A program made the position numbers and the translations under genes. From CAWGXZ01 sp963826695 (GTDB lineage: Bacteria > Pseudomonadota > Gammaproteobacteria > Burkholderiales > Burkholderiaceae_C): a DNA stretch of 64,000 bases. The stretch lies in assembly GCA_963826695.1 (NCBI GenBank), contig CAWGXZ010000006.1:427583-491582 (forward strand), given 5' to 3'. The notes under the pieces are model-generated. The model was not told the origin of the DNA. It saw only the letters and a list, made by a program, of their open reading frames with translations, and made no database searches. The stretch's first letter is position 1. Each line of letters opens with the position of its first letter. This document shows positions 20,384 through 30,266 of this stretch, piece after piece.

Positions 20384-21879
20384 CCGCCAAAGTCGCCATT
20401 CCCCTTCTGCGGACCGGCGTGCCCGGCCTCGACGACCTGCTCGGCGGCGGGCTGCCCGAGCTCTCGTTCAACCTGATCTCGGGCCCGCCCGGCTGCGGCA
20501 AGACCACGCTCGCGCACCAGATGATGTTCTCGATGGCCACGCCCGAGCGGCCGGCGATCTATTTCACCGTGCTGGGCGAGCTGCCGCTGAAGATGCTGCG
20601 TTACCAGCAGCAATTCGAGTACTTCGACGCCGCCAAGGTCAACCATGCGATCCGTTTCGTCAGCCTGGCCGAAGACGCGCTGACCGGGGACCTGGAGCGG
20701 GTGCTCGCGCACATGGCTGCGGAGGTGCAGGCACATTCACCGGCATTCGTCTTCGTCGACTCGTTTCGCTCGATCGTCCTTGCCAGTGCCGAAGAGGGCA
20801 ACGCGCACAACCGCATGCAGCGTTTCCTGCAGCGGCTCGGGCTGCTGATGGCGAGCTGGGCGGCGACGACCTTCCTGCTCGGCGAGTACCTCGGCGGACC
20901 CGAGGCCAACCCGGTGTTCACCGTTTCGGACGGGCTGATCTTTCTGCACCAGAGCGTGCAGCGCAACTCGATGGTGCGCAAGTTGGAGGTCTGCAAGATG
21001 CGCGGTCGGCCCACCGAGCCGGGCCTGCACTCGTTCCACATCGGCAGCGGCGGACTCGAAGTCTTCGGACCGGTGCGCCCGCCGGTGCCGCTGAGTGCCG
21101 AGGAAGCGCGCATGCCTGCCCTGCCGCGATTGCTGATCGGCATTCCGCAACTCGACGCGATGCTCGGCGGCGGCCTGCGGCAGGGTCATTCGGTGCTGGT
21201 GGCGGGGCCCTCCGGCGCCGGCAAGAGCCTGCTGGCCGAAGCCTTCCTCGCCGAAGGTGTGCGTGCCGGCGAAACCGGCGTGCTGGCCATCTTCGAGCAG
21301 CGGCCGAGCCGCGCACGCAACCCGAGGATGTTCGACCTGATCGAAAGCGGACGGGTGGGGCTGGTCGACAGCCGGGCACCCGACCTATCGATCGATGAAC
21401 TGGTCGTGCGTCTGCACCGTGAAGTTCAACGCCTCGATGCGCGCCGGGTGGTCATCGATTCGCTTTCGGGCTTCGAGCTGTCGCTGGCGCCGACCTTTCG
21501 CGACGATTTCCGGCAGTCGCTGGCGCGGCTGGTGCGGGTGCTTTCCGGCATCGGCGTGACCGTGTTGATGACCTCCGAGCTCGAGGACCGCTACAGCGAC
21601 CTGCGCTTCAGTCCGCATGGAACCGCGTTCCTGACCGACGTGATCATCGTGCAGCGCTATATCGAGCTGGAAAGCCGCCTGCGGCGGGTGCTGGCGGTGG
21701 TCAAGGTGCGCACCAGCGCCCATTCCAACGAACTTCGCGAGTACACCATCGACCAGAACGGCCTGCAGATCGGCGCAGCGCTGCCCGAGCAGGAAGGGCT
21801 GCTCGGCGGCCGGCCGACCCGCAGGCGTGCGGTCGAGGCAGCGCCGGCAAGGCGCCCGCGATCGCCGGGGCGGCGTTGA
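20380..21879 (+). CDS. KaiC-like tandem RecA-fold ATPase, divergent (no phosphorylation sites)
   Basis: A 499-residue double-domain protein of the KaiC family. Walker A motifs are GPPGCGKT (35-42) and GPSGAGKS (276-283). Walker B-like strands are FVFVDSF and RVVIDSLSG. The paired catalytic Glu of true KaiC is altered in both halves (GE at 66-67, EQ at 306-307). The residues aligned with the KaiC autophosphorylation pair are Ala416-Phe417 in GTAFLTD. It probably binds ATP and acts as a regulatory scaffold rather than an oscillator; this is inference. It is translationally coupled to the histidine kinase upstream (ATGA) and to the GGDEF gene downstream (TTGA). Confidence 0.87.
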   Translation: MTAKVAIPLLRTGVPGLDDLLGGGLPELSFNLISGPPGCGKTTLAHQMMFSMATPERPAIYFTVLGELPLKMLRYQQQFEYFDAAKVNHAIRFVSLAEDALTGDLERVLAHMAAEVQAHSPAFVFVDSFRSIVLASAEEGNAHNRMQRFLQRLGLLMASWAATTFLLGEYLGGPEANPVFTVSDGLIFLHQSVQRNSMVRKLEVCKMRGRPTEPGLHSFHIGSGGLEVFGPVRPPVPLSAEEARMPALPRLLIGIPQLDAMLGGGLRQGHSVLVAGPSGAGKSLLAEAFLAEGVRAGETGVLAIFEQRPSRARNPRMFDLIESGRVGLVDSRAPDLSIDELVVRLHREVQRLDARRVVIDSLSGFELSLAPTFRDDFRQSLARLVRVLSGIGVTVLMTSELEDRYSDLRFSPHGTAFLTDVIIVQRYIELESRLRRVLAVVKVRTSAHSNELREYTIDQNGLQIGAALPEQEGLLGGRPTRRRAVEAAPARRPRSPGRR

Positions 21880-22661
21880 AGATCGCCCGCGCCCGCGGAC
21901 AATCGCGCGATGCGAGGCTCGCACGGCGCCAGCTCGTCGACCAGCAGGCGCAGATTGCCGCGGCTGGCGCCGAGCTGGTCCGGCTGCAGCGGGAGATTGC
22001 CGCGGCCGAGCAGCGTCTGGCGACCGGCGGGCCGACCATCCTGGAGGTCAACGAGCAGCTGCTGATTTCGGCGCTGCGCGCCCATGGCGAAGTCGACGCG
22101 GCGCTCGAAGCACTCGGCGTCGTCACGCGTTCGGCCGAGATCGACACCCTGACCGAACTGCCCAACCGGGTGCGCCTGCGCGACCGCTTTGCCCAGGCCA
22201 TGGCGACAGCCCGGCGGCGCCGAACCCGGCTGGCCCTGCTGTTCATCGATCTCGACGGCTTCAAGCAGATCAACGACACCCTCGGACACGCCGTTGGCGA
22301 CGAGGTGCTGAAACGGGCGGCACACTGTTTCAGATCGTCGGTGCGCGACAGCGACACGGTGAGCCGTCATGGCGGCGACGAATTCGTCGTTCTGCTCAAC
22401 GAGGTGAGCCATGCCAGCGATGCGGCGCGGATCGCCGTCAAGCTGATCGAGGCACTCGGCGCGCCCTTTGCGCTCGGCGAGCATGTGCTGCGGATGAGCG
22501 CGAGCATCGGCATCAGCGTCTATCCCGAAGACGGCGAAGATTTCTGCACGCTGATCGACCGCGCAGACGCCGCGATGTACCGCGCCAAGCGGCAGGGCCC
22601 CGGCGATCACGCCTTCAGCGCGCGCATCGCTGCAGACACCGCACGGCAGCCGGATTGCTGA
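21876..22661 (+). CDS. diguanylate cyclase (GGDEF) with N-terminal coiled coil
   Basis: A 261-residue protein that makes c-di-GMP from two GTP. Residues about 10-60 are Gln/Ala/Glu/Arg-rich and likely a coiled coil for dimerisation. The GGDEF domain starts at DTLTELPNRVRLRDRF, has the intact active site SRHGGDEFVVL, and an inhibitory I-site RDSD five residues before it. TTG at 21876 overlaps the stop of the KaiC-like gene (TTGA), so I take it as the start. The co-translated KaiC-like protein is its most likely partner. Confidence 0.88.
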   Translation: MKIARARGQSRDARLARRQLVDQQAQIAAAGAELVRLQREIAAAEQRLATGGPTILEVNEQLLISALRAHGEVDAALEALGVVTRSAEIDTLTELPNRVRLRDRFAQAMATARRRRTRLALLFIDLDGFKQINDTLGHAVGDEVLKRAAHCFRSSVRDSDTVSRHGGDEFVVLLNEVSHASDAARIAVKLIEALGAPFALGEHVLRMSASIGISVYPEDGEDFCTLIDRADAAMYRAKRQGPGDHAFSARIAADTARQPDC

Positions 22662-22757
22662 GTGCAGGGCGGCCGCGACGATCGGCCGCCCGAGCCACGC
22701 AGCGCACAACCCTGCCGCCCGCGTGGCGCCGACCCTTCACCGACCAGGATTTCGACC

Positions 22758-23297
22758 ATGACGCCTACCTCTGCCCGTTTTTGCCTTCGAATCGCCACTG
22801 TCGGCGCTGCCATGGCGCTTGCCGCCTGCGCGCTGACGCCGCCGCCGGGTGGCGCCACGCTGCTGGCGAACCTGGAGCCGACGACCGGCAACCGCGCGGC
22901 GGGCACGGTCACCTTTCTTTCTGGCAGTGGTGGCAAGGTCATGGTGCATGCGCGCGTCACCGGCCTGATGCCGAGCCAGGAACACGGTTTCCACATCCAC
23001 GAGAAAGGCGACTGCTCGAGCCGCGACGGCATGAGCGCGGGCGGTCACTTCAACCCCGACGCCCAGCCGCACGGACCCCAGGCCACGCCCCACCATGCCG
23101 GCGACATGCCTTCGCTGCGCGCCGACGCCAGCGGCACCGCCGACATGCGCTTCGTGCTCACCGACGTCGAGCTCGGCGGCACCGGGTCCCGCAACATCGC
23201 CGGGCGCAGTGTCATCGTGCACGCGCAGGCCGACGACTACCTCACACAGCCGACCGGGAATTCCGGCGCGCGGCTGGCTTGTGCGGTGATTCGCTGA
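22758..23297 (+). CDS. sodC: Cu/Zn superoxide dismutase lipoprotein
   Basis: A 179-residue SodC-type enzyme that dismutates superoxide in the cell envelope. The signal peptide ends in lipobox LAAC, so it is likely lipid-anchored. Metal ligands are visible in HGFHIHEKGDCSS, GGHFNP, HHAGDMPSLRAD and the C-terminal RSVIVHAQADDY. The start is ATG 22758; the open frame upstream has no conserved content. It follows the GGDEF gene by about 100 bp and is convergent with the M20 peptidase gene. Confidence 0.92.
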   Translation: MTPTSARFCLRIATVGAAMALAACALTPPPGGATLLANLEPTTGNRAAGTVTFLSGSGGKVMVHARVTGLMPSQEHGFHIHEKGDCSSRDGMSAGGHFNPDAQPHGPQATPHHAGDMPSLRADASGTADMRFVLTDVELGGTGSRNIAGRSVIVHAQADDYLTQPTGNSGARLACAVIR

Positions 23298-23372
23298 TCA
23301 GCCCGACTGCGCCGGCGGGCAGCGCTTAGACATCCAGCGCGCCTCCCGGGCCGATCCGCTCGGCCGCCCTGC

Positions 23373-24857
<1,485 letters not shown>

Positions 24858-24925
24858 GGCGGGAGCTCCTTGTGATCGGGCCGACGAGGCGCTGCCAGCG
24901 TACCACCACGGCACGCAGCCGTCGG

Positions 24926-26830
24926 TCAGCCCGCCTGGACCGCGACCGCGTCTCCGGAGTGGAAGCAGTAGGCGTTGCGGCCGCCCTGCTTGGCGCGGTA
25001 CATCGCGGCGTCGGCGGAGCGGGCCAGGGCGTCGAAATCGCACCCGTCCGCGGGATAGACCGCAATGCCGATCGACGGCGTGATGACCAGCGAATGCGAT
25101 TCGATGGCGTGCGGCAGGCGCGACAGGTCCAGGAGCTTCTGCGCCACGTGCGCGGCGCCGACCGCTTCGGTGTTGGGCAGCAGGAGAACGAACTCGTCGC
25201 CGCCGATGCGCGACAGCGTGTCCTGGTCGCGAAGGGCCAGGCGAAGGCGCGCCGCGATCGACACCAGCAGCTGATCGCCGACGCCATGGCCGAACGCATC
25301 GTTGACTTTCTTGAAGTCGTCCAGGTCGAGGAACATCAGCGTCGTCGAGACGCTGTTGCGTCGGGCGATCTGCAGGGCCTGCGTCGCCCGGTCGCTGAGC
25401 AGCGTGCGGTTCGGCAGCCCTGTCAGCGGGTCGTAGTGGGCCAGACGCCGGATGCCTTCCTCGGCCTCCTTGCGCTGCGTGATGTCGCTGAACGAGGCGA
25501 TGTAGTTCGTCACCTCGCCGCCCGCATCGACGATGCGGCTGATCGACAGCCACTGCGGGTACAGCGAGCCGTTCTTGCGGCGGTTCCAGACCTCGCCCTG
25601 CCAGCGCCCGGCCTGCTCGATCTCGCCCCACATGTCACGAAAGAACGCCAGGTCGTGGCGGCCCGAGCCGAGCATGCGCGGGTTGCGGCCGATGGCCTCG
25701 GCCTCGTCGTAGCCGCAAATCGCGGTGAATGCGCGGTTCACCTTGACGATCGCGCAGTGGGCGTCGGTGATGATGAAGCCCTCGCTGCTCTGGTCGAAGA
25801 CGTGCGCTGCGAGCTGCAGCTGCGCGTCGGCCTGCCAGCGCGCCGTGACGTCGCGGATCACCGCCACCCCCTGCGTCACGGCGCCTTCGGCATCGAACAC
25901 CGGCGTCACCGACAGCTCGTTGCGAAAGGCGGTGCCGTCCTTGCGGTAATGCAGCAGCTCGCCATGAAACGGCTGCGCCGAATCGAGCGCGTTGCGAACC
26001 GGGCAGGGCGCCTCGGGCGGGCCGGCGGGGCCGTGGAGGATGTCGAGCGACTGGCCGGTGATCTCGGCTGCGCGGTATCCCGAGATCGCCTCGAATGCCG
26101 GGTTGGCGTAGGTCGCGCGCCCGTTCCGGTCGACGATCACGACGCCTTGGGAAATCGCCGCCAGCGCGTTGTCGCGCTGGTGCAGCTTGGCCAGGCCCAC
26201 GCGCAGGTCGGCCTCGGTGCGCTGCTGCTCGTCGATCACCTTGAGCAGCGTCCCGCGCGCCTGCACCGCGGCCGAGCTGAGCTTGCGCTCGGTGAGGTCG
26301 GTGACGACCATGCAGATCGCGTCCGGCAACCCGTCGAGCACCAGGAAGCGCACCGACACGATGACCGGAACGCGCCGCCCGGAGGCGGTGAGGAGTTCGA
26401 GCTCGGCGCTGCGCGTCGCGCCGTCGGTGTCGCTCAGCAGCCCGGCAAGCGCCGGCTTGGCGGTGGCGACGAAGCACGGCTCGAGTCGCGAGCCGATCAC
26501 CCGGCTGAGCGGCCGGCCGAGCAGCTCGGCGAAGCGCCGGTTGGCGTAGACCACGACGCCTTCCGGCGTCAGCGTGATCGCGCCCTCGCCCATTTCCTCG
26601 ACCAGCGCGCGATAGGCGCGGTCGGCACCGTCCAGCGTGAACCAGCGGTCTCCCTCGGCGCCGCTGACGAACAGCGCATCCATCTCGCCGCTGCGGATCG
26701 CGCGCAGCGCCTCCTCCAGCTGCAGCACCTTCTGACGCAGCAGGGCGTTCTCGCGCCACGCCGCCTCGGCATCGGCTGACGTGATGGGCCGGCCCTGCGC
26801 CGGCGCCGGCAGCAACTCGATCGATTCCAT
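24926..26830 (-). CDS. multi-PAS diguanylate cyclase, third gene of kaiC-kaiB operon
   Basis: A 634-residue protein with an N-terminal helix, three PAS domains (about 65-190, 215-335 and 340-460) and a GGDEF domain (about 465-625). The PAS segments show GVVVYANRRFAELLG, GRATYANPAFEAISGY and CAIVKVNRAFTAICGY. The active site SRIGGDEFVLLL is intact, with an I-site RDQD five residues upstream, so it should make c-di-GMP with product inhibition. No membrane segment is visible. It starts 12 bp after the kaiB stop and is surely co-transcribed with kaiC and kaiB. Confidence 0.9.
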   Translation of the reverse strand: MESIELLPAPAQGRPITSADAEAAWRENALLRQKVLQLEEALRAIRSGEMDALFVSGAEGDRWFTLDGADRAYRALVEEMGEGAITLTPEGVVVYANRRFAELLGRPLSRVIGSRLEPCFVATAKPALAGLLSDTDGATRSAELELLTASGRRVPVIVSVRFLVLDGLPDAICMVVTDLTERKLSSAAVQARGTLLKVIDEQQRTEADLRVGLAKLHQRDNALAAISQGVVIVDRNGRATYANPAFEAISGYRAAEITGQSLDILHGPAGPPEAPCPVRNALDSAQPFHGELLHYRKDGTAFRNELSVTPVFDAEGAVTQGVAVIRDVTARWQADAQLQLAAHVFDQSSEGFIITDAHCAIVKVNRAFTAICGYDEAEAIGRNPRMLGSGRHDLAFFRDMWGEIEQAGRWQGEVWNRRKNGSLYPQWLSISRIVDAGGEVTNYIASFSDITQRKEAEEGIRRLAHYDPLTGLPNRTLLSDRATQALQIARRNSVSTTLMFLDLDDFKKVNDAFGHGVGDQLLVSIAARLRLALRDQDTLSRIGGDEFVLLLPNTEAVGAAHVAQKLLDLSRLPHAIESHSLVITPSIGIAVYPADGCDFDALARSADAAMYRAKQGGRNAYCFHSGDAVAVQAG

Positions 26831-26842
26831 GGTCGCCGGCCC

Positions 26843-27148
26843 CTACCCGGTATACAGGTCGAGCCCGGCGAGCACCCGCCCGGGATCCGACATGTCGCCG
26901 ATCACCATCCGCAGCGGTGGCGGCAGCCGCTTGACGAGCGTCGGCAGCGCGACGATCTGCTCGTCGCGGGCGAGTTGAGGCTCCTGGTAGAGGTCGATGA
27001 CCTCGAGCCTGAAGCGGCCCTGGAGCTGCTCGGCACACAGCCGCTCGATGTTGGCGACGGCACGCAGCGAGCGCGGCGACTGGCCGGCGACGTACAGGTG
27101 CAGCACCTGGCCACCGGTCACGGCGGTATCGGAACGAGAGTCGTTCAT
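26843..27148 (-). CDS. kaiB: circadian clock protein KaiB family
   Basis: A 101-residue thioredoxin-like KaiB. The sequence follows the family pattern throughout: LHLYVAGQSPRSLRAVANIE, FRLEVIDLYQEPQLARDEQ, IVALPTLVKRLPPPLRMVIG and DMSDPGRVLAGLDLY. In cyanobacteria KaiB switches fold and binds the KaiC CI ring. In other proteobacteria KaiB/KaiC pairs have been tied to stress responses. Its ATG overlaps the kaiC stop codon (ATGA), so translation is coupled. No kaiA is present in the window. Confidence 0.95.
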   Translation of the reverse strand: MNDSRSDTAVTGGQVLHLYVAGQSPRSLRAVANIERLCAEQLQGRFRLEVIDLYQEPQLARDEQIVALPTLVKRLPPPLRMVIGDMSDPGRVLAGLDLYTG

Positions 27149-28827
27149 GCCGCCCCCACCATGCGGCTCTGCGCCATGTCCTGGCGGTCCTGCACGAGCA
27201 GGACCTCGCTGGCCTGGGCCTGCTCGATCAGCGCCAGCGAGGCCGATTCCTGCGCCGCGAATTCGGCCCGGATCGCCAGCACCTGCGCCTCCATGGCGCT
27301 GCGACGGCGCGTCAGCTCGACCTGCTTGCGCTTGATGTCCTGGTCGGTGCGAACCTGCGCGGCGCGCTCCTGCGCCTCCTGGGCGACCCGCGCCGAGCCG
27401 GTCAGCACGCCCGCCGGGCCGACGTAGGCTTCGCGCAGTTCGATGCCTTGTGGCGTCAGCGAGAACTCGCGGATCTGGTTCGAGTGCGGCATGCCGCGCG
27501 ACTTCAGGATGTACAGGCCGCGGTTGCGCTCGCCGCCGTTTTCCATGTCGCGGACCAGCAGCCAGGTGTCGATCAGCGACGAGATCGAGATATCGGTGTC
27601 CTCCAGCGCGCCACCGCCCGCCGTCAGGCTGGTGAACAGGCCGGTGATGCCGCGCACCTTCAGCGCATCGGCCAGGCGCAGCAGCATCAGCTTCACGTCG
27701 TCCTCGTTGCCGACGGTGACGAAGCTGTTCAGCGGGTCGAGGAGGACGATCGCCGGCTCGAAGCGGGCGATCTCCTTCAACATCGTCGCCAGGTGCATCT
27801 CCAGGCCGGCGAGCGTCGGCCGGGCGGCATGGAAGCGCAGCAGGTCCTGCGCGACCCAGGGCGCCAGGTTGATGCCGATCGATGCCATGTTGCGGATGAT
27901 CTGGCTCGCCGACTCCTCGAAGGCGAAGTACAGCACCCGCTCGCCACGGGCGCAGGCCGCGGCGGCGAAGTGCGCGGCCAGGCTGCTCTTGCCGGTGCCG
28001 GCGGTGCCCGAGACGAGCACGCTGCTGCCGCGAAAGTAGCCGGCGCCGCCGAGCATGTCGTCGAGCCCGGCCACCCCGGTCGGCACGCGCTGGTCGCTGG
28101 CCGGGTGCTGCAGGCCGAGCGAGGTGACCGGCAGCACCGAGATGCCGTCCTCGTCGATCAGGAACGGGTACTCGTTCGTGCCGTGCGTCGAGCCGCGGTA
28201 CTTGACGACGCGCAGCCGCCGCGACGAGACCATGCCGGTGACGCGGTGGTCGAGCACGATCACGCAGTCGGAGACGTATTCCTCCAGGCCCTGGCGGGTC
28301 AGGGCGCCGGGCTCGCTGCCACGCTCGCCGGTGATCACCGCGGTCACGCCCTTGTCCTTCAGCCAGCGGAACAGGCGCCGCAGCTCGGCGCGCAGCACGC
28401 CCGGGTTCGGCAGCCCCGAGAACAGCGATTCGACGGTGTCGAGCACGACCCGCTTGGCACCGATGCGGTCGATGGCGTGGCCGAGGCGGATGAACAGGCC
28501 TTCGAGGTCGTATTCGCCGCTCTGCTCGAGTTCGCTGCGGTCGACGCGGACGTAGTCGACGACCAGCAGGCGCCTGGCGACCAGGTCGTCGAGGTCGAAG
28601 CCCAGCGAGGCGACGTTCTGCGTCAGGTCCTCGACCGTCTCCTCGAACGCCATGAAGACGCCCGGCTCGCCGTAGCGCAGCGCGCCGTGGATCAGGAACT
28701 CCATGCTCAGCAGCGTCTTGCCGCAGCCGGCGCTGCCGCACACCAGGGTCGGCCGGCCGGACGGCAGGCCGCCGCCGGTCAGTTCATCCAGGCCCTTGAT
28801 GCCGGTGCTCGATTTGGGAAGTTGCAT
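27145..28827 (-). CDS. kaiC: circadian clock ATPase KaiC, canonical type with coiled-coil tail
   Basis: A 560-residue double RecA-fold ATPase. Walker A motifs are GSAGCGKT (31-38) and GTAGTGKS (274-281). The catalytic Glu pairs are intact in both domains (FEETVEDL at 61-68, FEESASQI at 303-310). The autophosphorylation region reads DTDISISSLIDTW, placing Ser416-Ser417 at the positions of Ser431/Thr432 of cyanobacterial KaiC. After the usual end (SNQIREFSLTP) there is an extra tail of about 85 residues rich in Gln, Glu, Arg and Ala, probably a coiled coil. I used ATG 28827 (MQLPKSSTGIKGLDEL). It heads the kaiC-kaiB-cyclase operon. Confidence 0.95.
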   Translation of the reverse strand: MQLPKSSTGIKGLDELTGGGLPSGRPTLVCGSAGCGKTLLSMEFLIHGALRYGEPGVFMAFEETVEDLTQNVASLGFDLDDLVARRLLVVDYVRVDRSELEQSGEYDLEGLFIRLGHAIDRIGAKRVVLDTVESLFSGLPNPGVLRAELRRLFRWLKDKGVTAVITGERGSEPGALTRQGLEEYVSDCVIVLDHRVTGMVSSRRLRVVKYRGSTHGTNEYPFLIDEDGISVLPVTSLGLQHPASDQRVPTGVAGLDDMLGGAGYFRGSSVLVSGTAGTGKSSLAAHFAAAACARGERVLYFAFEESASQIIRNMASIGINLAPWVAQDLLRFHAARPTLAGLEMHLATMLKEIARFEPAIVLLDPLNSFVTVGNEDDVKLMLLRLADALKVRGITGLFTSLTAGGGALEDTDISISSLIDTWLLVRDMENGGERNRGLYILKSRGMPHSNQIREFSLTPQGIELREAYVGPAGVLTGSARVAQEAQERAAQVRTDQDIKRKQVELTRRRSAMEAQVLAIRAEFAAQESASLALIEQAQASEVLLVQDRQDMAQSRMVGAA

Positions 28828-28924
28828 ACGGATACCGGTTGCGTTCGCTTCCGGTGACCCGTCGCCATCGTCGATGGTGCGGCTCGGAATGCACGCAGTG
28901 TGCGGCCGCGGCGAGGGAAGGGGA

Positions 28925-28942
28925 ATACGTGTGCGTACGTAG
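28925..28942. promoter_or_regulatory. palindrome-like site upstream of kaiC (ATACGTG-N5-ACGTA)
   Basis: ATACGTGTGCGTACGTAG lies about 100 bp upstream of the kaiC start. A related sequence occurs in reverse orientation at 29584-29601, sharing 13 of 18 bases. This is a candidate operator; no regulator can be named. Confidence 0.3.
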
Positions 28943-29223
28943 CGAGGGCGGGACGTGTGGGGGTGGGTCGAGGCGCGCTCGATTGCGTAAAGGCTCGCCG
29001 CATGGGCGAGCCCTGGCACGGTTCAGCATGCATGAGCAGCGCACGAATCGTGCAGAGCATCCTGAGTACTTCACATCTCGCCTATGCACGAGCATGCGGC
29101 TCGGCACTCGCTGCGCAAGATCGACTGCGTCGTCGCCGGAGTGTGCTGCTTCATCGTCATGCACCTCACGTCCCGTGAGCAGCATGCATCTGATGGAGGC
29201 GTGAGCACCTGTTCAAGTTGCCG

Positions 29224-29298
29224 TAGGGCAATTGCCTAAGCCCACGTCAGGAATTTCCCCCTCCATACAGGAGATGTCGCGACGAAACTAAGGGTCTG
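29224..29298 (+). promoter_or_regulatory. conserved promoter/leader block, copy A
   Basis: Contains the near-palindrome TAGGGCAATTGCCTAA (29224-29239), TCAGGAA (29247-29253) and CGACGAAACT (29280-29289), ending in a Shine-Dalgarno-like AAGGG and ATG at 29299. The same blocks in the same order and nearly the same spacing occur on the minus strand at 36020-35946. The 16-bp element looks like a binding site for a dimeric regulator such as a LuxR/FixJ-type protein; that identity is a guess. Confidence 0.55.
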
Positions 29299-29568
29299 AT
29301 GCCGAGCCAAGCATTTCTTATCGGAGCGGAGAACTACTGCCATGCAGTGAAGACTGGAATTGCTACGACGCTGGACTCTGTCGTACTGGCTTCACTAGTC
29401 GCTTGCGAACTGGATAAGAGAGAGCACCGTGAGAATGAGCAATTGGCAGCCTTAACAGTGTGCTTTCGAAGCGAGAGCGGACATTGTTCTGCGTCGGCTC
29501 AGGAGAAGCTCGAGTGTCGAATTTTCTCGCGGTTCATTCCACTATCGGAAAACATTCGAGAGTCATAG
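29299..29568 (+). CDS. hypothetical protein (89 residues) behind conserved leader A
   Basis: I do not recognise this protein. It would start MPSQAFLIGAENYC behind AAGGG with 5-nt spacing. Its leader, start codon and first codons align with those of the gene on the other side of the fimbrial locus (MHSQTPRQSGELHP; both begin ATGCNNAGCCAA and have GluX and GlyIle at matching positions). That conservation is the main reason to list it. Base composition is lower in GC than its neighbours. The rest shows no motif, and it may be a truncated or frameshifted version of a longer gene. Confidence 0.35.
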   Translation: MPSQAFLIGAENYCHAVKTGIATTLDSVVLASLVACELDKREHRENEQLAALTVCFRSESGHCSASAQEKLECRIFSRFIPLSENIRES

Positions 29569-29583
29569 TAGAACGGGTCGGCA

Positions 29584-29601
29584 GTACGTGTTCGCACGTA
29601 T
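29584..29601. promoter_or_regulatory. hairpin/operator candidate upstream of fimbrial genes
   Basis: TACGTG (29585-29590), ttcg, CACGTA (29595-29600), followed by AT-rich tttaataaat. It is related to the site at 28925. It could be an operator for the fimbrial operon 130 bp downstream, or a weak hairpin ending the small upstream gene. Confidence 0.3.
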
Positions 29602-29731
29602 TTAATAAATAGCCGAGCAGCCGAAAATCAAGTTGTCTGTGGACGCGGCGCAGTCCGCACGAAGCGAAGCAGATCGTTAGGTGGAGAGGGTCGAGCAATT
29701 TCGCTCAGGTGGGTGTTTTTGGAGATATGAG

Positions 29732-30247
29732 ATGAAGACGAAACTGAACAAGCTGGTGTTGGCCATTGGCGCGTTGGTGATGGCGGGTGGGGCGATGGCG
29801 GAAACCGGCAACCTTGTTGTCTCGTCGACCGTGACAGCTGCATGCGTGATCGCCGACGGCACCCTCGACCTGGGTGGTGCCGTTACCGGTTTGGATAACA
29901 ACGGTGCCTACCTGATCGGAGCGGCCGCATCGCGCAGCACGTCGCAGCCGATTGCCGTTAACTGCACTGAGGGTGCCGTCGCGAACATCGGTTTCGCGGC
30001 AGGCACTGGAACGCAGTTCGTGGGAAGCAACTGGGGGATCCTGGGCGAAGATGGCTCGACCTACCTGCCCTTCAAGTTGTTCAATGCATCGACTGTTGGC
30101 ACCGCGATCACTCCGACGGCGGGGCTCGCCAACCTCGCAAGCGGGAACAAGAATGTCTACGGCGAAATCCAGTATCCGGGCACGGCCCTGATCCCGCAGG
30201 TGTATAGCGGTACCGTCGTCATGACCGTGGCGGTTGCTGTTCCGTAA
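29732..30247 (+). CDS. spore coat U (SCPU) domain pilin, CsuA/B-like
   Basis: The major subunit of a Csu-type chaperone-usher fimbria, 171 residues. The signal peptide LVLAIGALVMAGGAMA is followed by the SCPU domain, with Cys in VTAACVIADG and IAVNCTEGA. The C-terminal strand ends VVMTVAVAVP. ATG 29732 is preceded by GGAGATATGAG. The chaperone gene follows after 19 bp. Such pili mediate attachment and biofilm formation. Confidence 0.85.
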   Translation: MKTKLNKLVLAIGALVMAGGAMAETGNLVVSSTVTAACVIADGTLDLGGAVTGLDNNGAYLIGAAASRSTSQPIAVNCTEGAVANIGFAAGTGTQFVGSNWGILGEDGSTYLPFKLFNASTVGTAITPTAGLANLASGNKNVYGEIQYPGTALIPQVYSGTVVMTVAVAVP

Positions 30248-30266
30248 CGCTTCAGGCCGCCTCGTG

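Larger units (their letters stand above)
28828..29298. other. upstream region between kaiC and a hypothetical gene
   Basis: About 470 bp between divergent genes. It must hold the kaiC promoter. A near-palindrome at 28925-28942 resembles one at 29584-29601. Its right end carries the 16-bp palindrome and leader shared with the region at 36 kb. I see no coding sequence I can support. Confidence 0.5.
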
